DNA of 31,954 nt. It comes from Pseudomonadota bacterium (lineage in GTDB: Bacteria; Pseudomonadota; Alphaproteobacteria; Sphingomonadales; Sphingomonadaceae). Below the pieces are notes generated by a model. That model was not told the DNA's origin. It was given only the letters and a program-made list of their open reading frames with translations, and made no database searches. Both the position numbers and the translations under genes were made by a program. The stretch is taken from positions 1 through 31,954 of the forward strand of contig JAEWIL010000211.1 in assembly GCA_023387085.1 (NCBI GenBank), in the 5' to 3' direction. Shown one piece after another: positions 31,461 to 31,954 of the stretch; position 1 is the stretch's first letter, and every line of letters starts with the position of its first letter.

Positions 31461-31954
31461 ATGCCTTCTTATCGTTCTCGAACCTCCACTCATGGCCGCA
31501 ACATGGCGGGCGCGCGCGGGCTCTGGCGTGCGACGGGGATGAAGGACGAGGATTTCGGCAAGCCGATCATCGCAGTGGTCAACAGCTTCACCCAGTTCGT
31601 GCCCGGCCACGTCCATCTGAAAGACCTCGGCCAGATGGTTGCGCGCGAGATCGAGGCGGCGGGCGGTGTCGCCAAGGAGTTCAACACGATCGCGGTCGAT
31701 GACGGGATCGCGATGGGGCACGACGGCATGCTCTATTCGCTGCCGAGCCGCGACCTGATCGCCGACAGCGTCGAATATATGGTCAACGCGCATTGCGCCG
31801 ACGCGATGGTATGCATTTCGAACTGCGACAAGATCACGCCCGGCATGCTGATGGCGGCGCTGCGGATCAATATTCCCGTCGTATTCGTGTCGGGCGGACC
31901 GATGGAGGCGGGGAAGGTCGTCCTCAAGGGCAAGGAGGTCGCGCTCGATCTGGT
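31461..31954 (+). CDS. ilvD: Dihydroxy-acid dehydratase IlvD (5' part, cut by window end)
   Basis: IlvD dehydrates dihydroxy acids to the 2-oxo acids for valine, isoleucine and pantothenate synthesis. Only the first 164 of roughly 615 residues are in the window. Visible are MPSYRSRTSTHGRNMAGARGLWRATG-type N-terminus elements, NSFTQFVPGHVHL, FNTIAVDDGIAMGHDGM (Mg2+ ligand Asp81) and MVCISNCDKITPGM with Fe-S ligand Cys122 and Lys124, matching the E. coli enzyme positions. The length class looks like the long, E. coli-type [4Fe-4S] form; the rest is beyond the window. ATG 31461 follows CAGGA at ten bases. Confidence 0.95.
   Translation, partial: MPSYRSRTSTHGRNMAGARGLWRATGMKDEDFGKPIIAVVNSFTQFVPGHVHLKDLGQMVAREIEAAGGVAKEFNTIAVDDGIAMGHDGMLYSLPSRDLIADSVEYMVNAHCADAMVCISNCDKITPGMLMAALRINIPVVFVSGGPMEAGKVVLKGKEVALDL

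Overview
The window looks like a chromosomal segment of an alphaproteobacterium of the order Sphingomonadales, most like Sphingopyxis or a close relative. This is inferred from GC-rich coding sequence, the run trpG-trpD-trpC-moaC-moeA-lexA (a gene order common in Alphaproteobacteria), a GTTC-N7-GTTC LexA operator of the alphaproteobacterial type, and protein styles such as the DnaE N-terminus. Almost everything is core housekeeping. I see no prophage, insertion sequence, CRISPR array, toxin-antitoxin pair, tRNA or rRNA.

Positions 1-9896 (all minus strand) form one long unidirectional run, transcribed as ppiD-like foldase, trpE, a secreted alpha/beta hydrolase, trpG, trpD, trpC, moaC, moeA, lexA. 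Chorismate to indole-glycerol phosphate synthesis is encoded by trpE/G/D/C, with the hydrolase wedged between the two anthranilate synthase subunits. MoaC and MoeA act in molybdenum cofactor synthesis. lexA also has its own excellent, operator-covered promoter that begins on the moeA stop codon. Three imperfect palindromic intergenic repeats lie between genes of this run.

Positions 10066-20365 (plus strand) carry tpiA, secG, pyrG, a Crp/Fnr-type regulator, a 339-bp gene-free stretch with a strongly folded RNA candidate, lolC/E and lolD (lipoprotein release to the outer membrane), a glutathione peroxidase and dnaE (replicative polymerase). Two more palindromic repeats occur here; one is a second copy, in opposite orientation, of the repeat between trpD and trpC.

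Positions 20585-22189 hold an AMP-forming acyl-CoA synthetase (plus). It meets a minus-strand cluster end to end, the two genes sharing a CTAG that contains both stop codons. That cluster is transcribed as UDG-like protein, soluble lytic transglycosylase, moaB and a PA0069-type radical SAM protein, with tiny gaps or overlaps.

Positions 26510-31954 (plus) carry ETF-ubiquinone oxidoreductase, an exported TPR protein, ispE, an N-formylglutamate amidohydrolase-family protein and the 5' part of ilvD, cut by the window end. The most unusual points are: a TPR gene whose signal peptide is open in frame but has no usual start codon; a UDG-family protein without any cysteine; a PHP domain in DnaE that has lost its first metal-binding histidines; the structured RNA candidate after the Crp-like gene; and paired palindromic repeats with compensatory base changes. 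I did not find a convincing novel multi-gene system.
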